DNA of 6,358 nt from a bacterium BMS3Bbin07 (GTDB lineage Bacteria > Nitrospirota > Thermodesulfovibrionia > Thermodesulfovibrionales > JdFR-85). A program made the position numbers and the translations under genes. Position 1 is the first letter of the stretch, and every line of letters begins with the position of its first letter. The notes beneath the pieces were generated by a model. That model did no database searches. It was not told the origin of the DNA and worked only from the letters and a program-made list of their open reading frames with translations. Shown piece after piece: positions 4,775-6,358 of this stretch. Location of the stretch: positions 1 to 6,358 of the forward strand of contig BDTQ01000192.1 of NCBI GenBank assembly GCA_002898135.1, in the 5' to 3' direction.

Positions 4775-6358
4775 CTAATGCCACCTCGATCGCCTTTCTG
4801 ACAGTAGGGTCGTCTTCAATATCATATATTCCTTCAAGACAGACTCTTGATTGTTGAGTGCCTGTTTTTGATAGTACCTGTACGGCAGCAAGTCTTGTCG
4901 CCCAGTCCTCACTGAACAGATGTGGTTCAACCTCGTCTTCCACGTCAGGAAATGATGCAAGTGACAGGATTGCCGTTCTTCGAATCTCACTATCATGTGA
5001 AAGGAGTAATTTTATCAGAGCCTCTCTGGCCTCTTTCCTGTCACTGAAGAGCGAAATTGACTCAATAGCCTGTGTTACAACAAAACCATTGCTGTCTTTT
5101 AATAACCCGAGCAGTGTCTTCAGAGATAACTCATCATTATATCCGGAGAGTGCGCGGGCTGCCGATGCCCTGACGATTTCGTCAGGGTCTTTTGTCATAA
5201 CGATGATGGAGTTCAGTGTCTCCATGTCACCAGGCAAAGAGAGATTCTCTGTGGCAATAGCACGTATCTCTGCTGACTCATCAGTTAATGCCGTACGGAG
5301 GTATCTGTTTGCATGTTCGCCCCCGATCATGGATATCGCCTTTACAGCAGCCTTCCTCACTTCTTCAGACTCGTCCTTCACTGCAAAACCAAGTGCTTCA
5401 ATTGACTCCCCGGCATGGATATTGCCGAGAATAAGGGCGGTATTTTTCCTTAAAAGTATATTCGGAGAATTTAGCTTATCGATCAGCTCGTTAATGGAAA
5501 GGAACTTTTTCAGTTCGGTCAGTGCAGCAACTGCAGCTTCCTGTACGTCCGGATAGGGATGTATGAGGAGAGGGAAAATTTCTTCTACAGCCCTCCTGTC
5601 TCCTATCCAGCCCAAACCCCTTGCAGCATAAGCAACCACATGGCCGTCGTGTTCCATCAGGAGCCATAAGAGTATGTCATAAAACGCAGGATTTTGAAGT
5701 TCGGAAATGACCTCAACTATTAATCTGCTCCTTTCAGGGATTTCTGTCTTTACGATGGGGATAAGGCAATCAGGGTCTTCCTTGCCGATAAAGACCAGTG
5801 AACGTTTAACCGTATCCCTGAGAAACTCGTCTTTGGAAAGCTCAAGGAGTGGTCTTATTGCACGATGGTCACATAGAAGACCGAGAAGGACAATTGCCGG
5901 GCCTTTGACATCCTTGTTTTTATGGTTGATGTGTCTTACAAGTATGTCAAAGGCATCATCACCAAGTATGTTGTGAAGTTGTTCGGATATGAACTTCTCA
6001 GATGCTCCGGCCTGGTAGAATTTCTCAATGGTCCTCAGTGTTTCTTCCACAATGGAGCGTCTCTGGTCATGCAGAAAGGGGATGATTTCCTTCAGTGTTT
6101 CGGGTTCCGGGAACTCCGAGAGTGACTTAAGGGCCGGTTCGGTAAGAAGGCTGTTTTTGAGGAACTTCAGGAGATAGGGGATGACCGTTCTGTCCCCTAT
6201 CTGCCCAAGGGCATCCACTGCGGGGTAAGCTGTCCAGACCTCTCCAGTCTCTATGATCTCCACAAGGGAGCCTATAACAGAGGTTTCCTTGAGCCTTCCA
6301 AGGCACTCAACGGCTGATGCCCTTACATTGACATCCTCATCCTTTATTGCCCTGAGCA
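4767..6358 (-). CDS. HEAT-repeat protein of the che operon (N-terminus outside window)
   Basis: At least 529 residues, with the frame open to the right edge. A GTG at 6261-6263 could be read as a start, but the sequence before it continues as in-frame HEAT repeat (KDEDVNVRASAVECLGRL), so the codon is an internal valine and the true start is outside. Nearly the whole visible protein is made of about 16-17 helical repeats of 29-32 residues. The recurring pattern is D-x-x-V-R-x-x-A-(x)4-L-(x)n-L-(x)3-L-x-D, clearest in SEEVRKAAVKAISMIGGE, DEIVRASAARALSGY and DSEIRRTAILSLASF. Such solenoids (HEAT / PBS-lyase-like) are protein-binding scaffolds. Similar repeats occur in phycobilin lyases, but there is no photosynthetic context here. 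The stop overlaps the cheR GTG by 8 bases (4767-4774), so the protein is probably made in step with CheR and may bind a pathway component; that is inference. No membrane segment is seen in the visible part. Confidence 0.93.
   Translation of the reverse strand, partial: LRAIKDEDVNVRASAVECLGRLKETSVIGSLVEIIETGEVWTAYPAVDALGQIGDRTVIPYLLKFLKNSLLTEPALKSLSEFPEPETLKEIIPFLHDQRRSIVEETLRTIEKFYQAGASEKFISEQLHNILGDDAFDILVRHINHKNKDVKGPAIVLLGLLCDHRAIRPLLELSKDEFLRDTVKRSLVFIGKEDPDCLIPIVKTEIPERSRLIVEVISELQNPAFYDILLWLLMEHDGHVVAYAARGLGWIGDRRAVEEIFPLLIHPYPDVQEAAVAALTELKKFLSINELIDKLNSPNILLRKNTALILGNIHAGESIEALGFAVKDESEEVRKAAVKAISMIGGEHANRYLRTALTDESAEIRAIATENLSLPGDMETLNSIIVMTKDPDEIVRASAARALSGYNDELSLKTLLGLLKDSNGFVVTQAIESISLFSDRKEAREALIKLLLSHDSEIRRTAILSLASFPDVEDEVEPHLFSEDWATRLAAVQVLSKTGTQQSRVCLEGIYDIEDDPTVRKAIEVALGV
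4781..4787 (-). promoter_or_regulatory. Ribosome binding site deciding the GTG start of cheR
   Basis: The minus strand reads GAGGTGG, 6 bases before the GTG at 4772-4774 and within the final codons of the HEAT gene. The good spacing supports the GTG start over any later ATG. Confidence 0.7.

Noticed and set aside
4858..5556. 232-codon open frame on the plus strand opposite the HEAT gene
   Set aside because: The translation is a low-complexity Ser/Ala-rich string with no recognisable domain. It mirrors the codon pattern of the HEAT repeats on the other strand, which are unmistakable.
4767..6263. GTG at 6261-6263 as the start of the HEAT protein
   Set aside because: The upstream frame is open to the window edge and encodes a good HEAT repeat, so the codon is internal.

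Overview
The window looks like chromosomal DNA from a free-living, probably motile bacterium with moderate GC content. It holds a SAM/SAH-metabolism gene pair on the plus strand and a five-gene chemotaxis-type block on the minus strand. Genes are tightly packed, with one 58-base gap as the largest untranslated stretch. I see no RNA genes, mobile elements or CRISPR. The short-form S-adenosylhomocysteine hydrolase and the che block containing HEAT-repeat and GAF proteins remind me of Nitrospirota or Desulfobacterota/Geobacter-like genomes, but that is a family-level impression and not a proven assignment.

Plus strand, 1-1561: the 3' part of ahcY (the gene enters from the left edge) is followed after 16 bases by a complete rlmN. 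The two proteins are biochemically linked, because RlmN makes S-adenosylhomocysteine and AhcY removes it.

Minus strand, 1564-6358: read in the direction of transcription, the order is a large HEAT-repeat protein (its N-terminus lies beyond the right edge), cheR, cheB, a coiled-coil/GAF protein and a single-domain cheY. HEAT and cheR overlap by 8 bases, and cheR and cheB by 16. The GAF stop codon touches the cheY ribosome binding site. These are signs of one co-translated operon. CheR (methylating) and CheB (demethylating, phospho-regulated) form the adaptation pair of a chemosensory pathway, and CheY is its diffusible output. The HEAT and GAF proteins are non-standard members that could act as scaffold and input/adaptor. 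CheA, CheW and a chemoreceptor are not in the window.

The two blocks converge with only two bases between the stop codons of rlmN and cheY, and I see no convincing terminator between them. The most interesting points are the HEAT-CheR coupling, the GAF protein inserted in a che operon, a CheR beta-subdomain that looks like the pentapeptide-independent type, and a perfect 15-base tandem duplication at the 3' end of cheR beside the cheB ribosome binding site.
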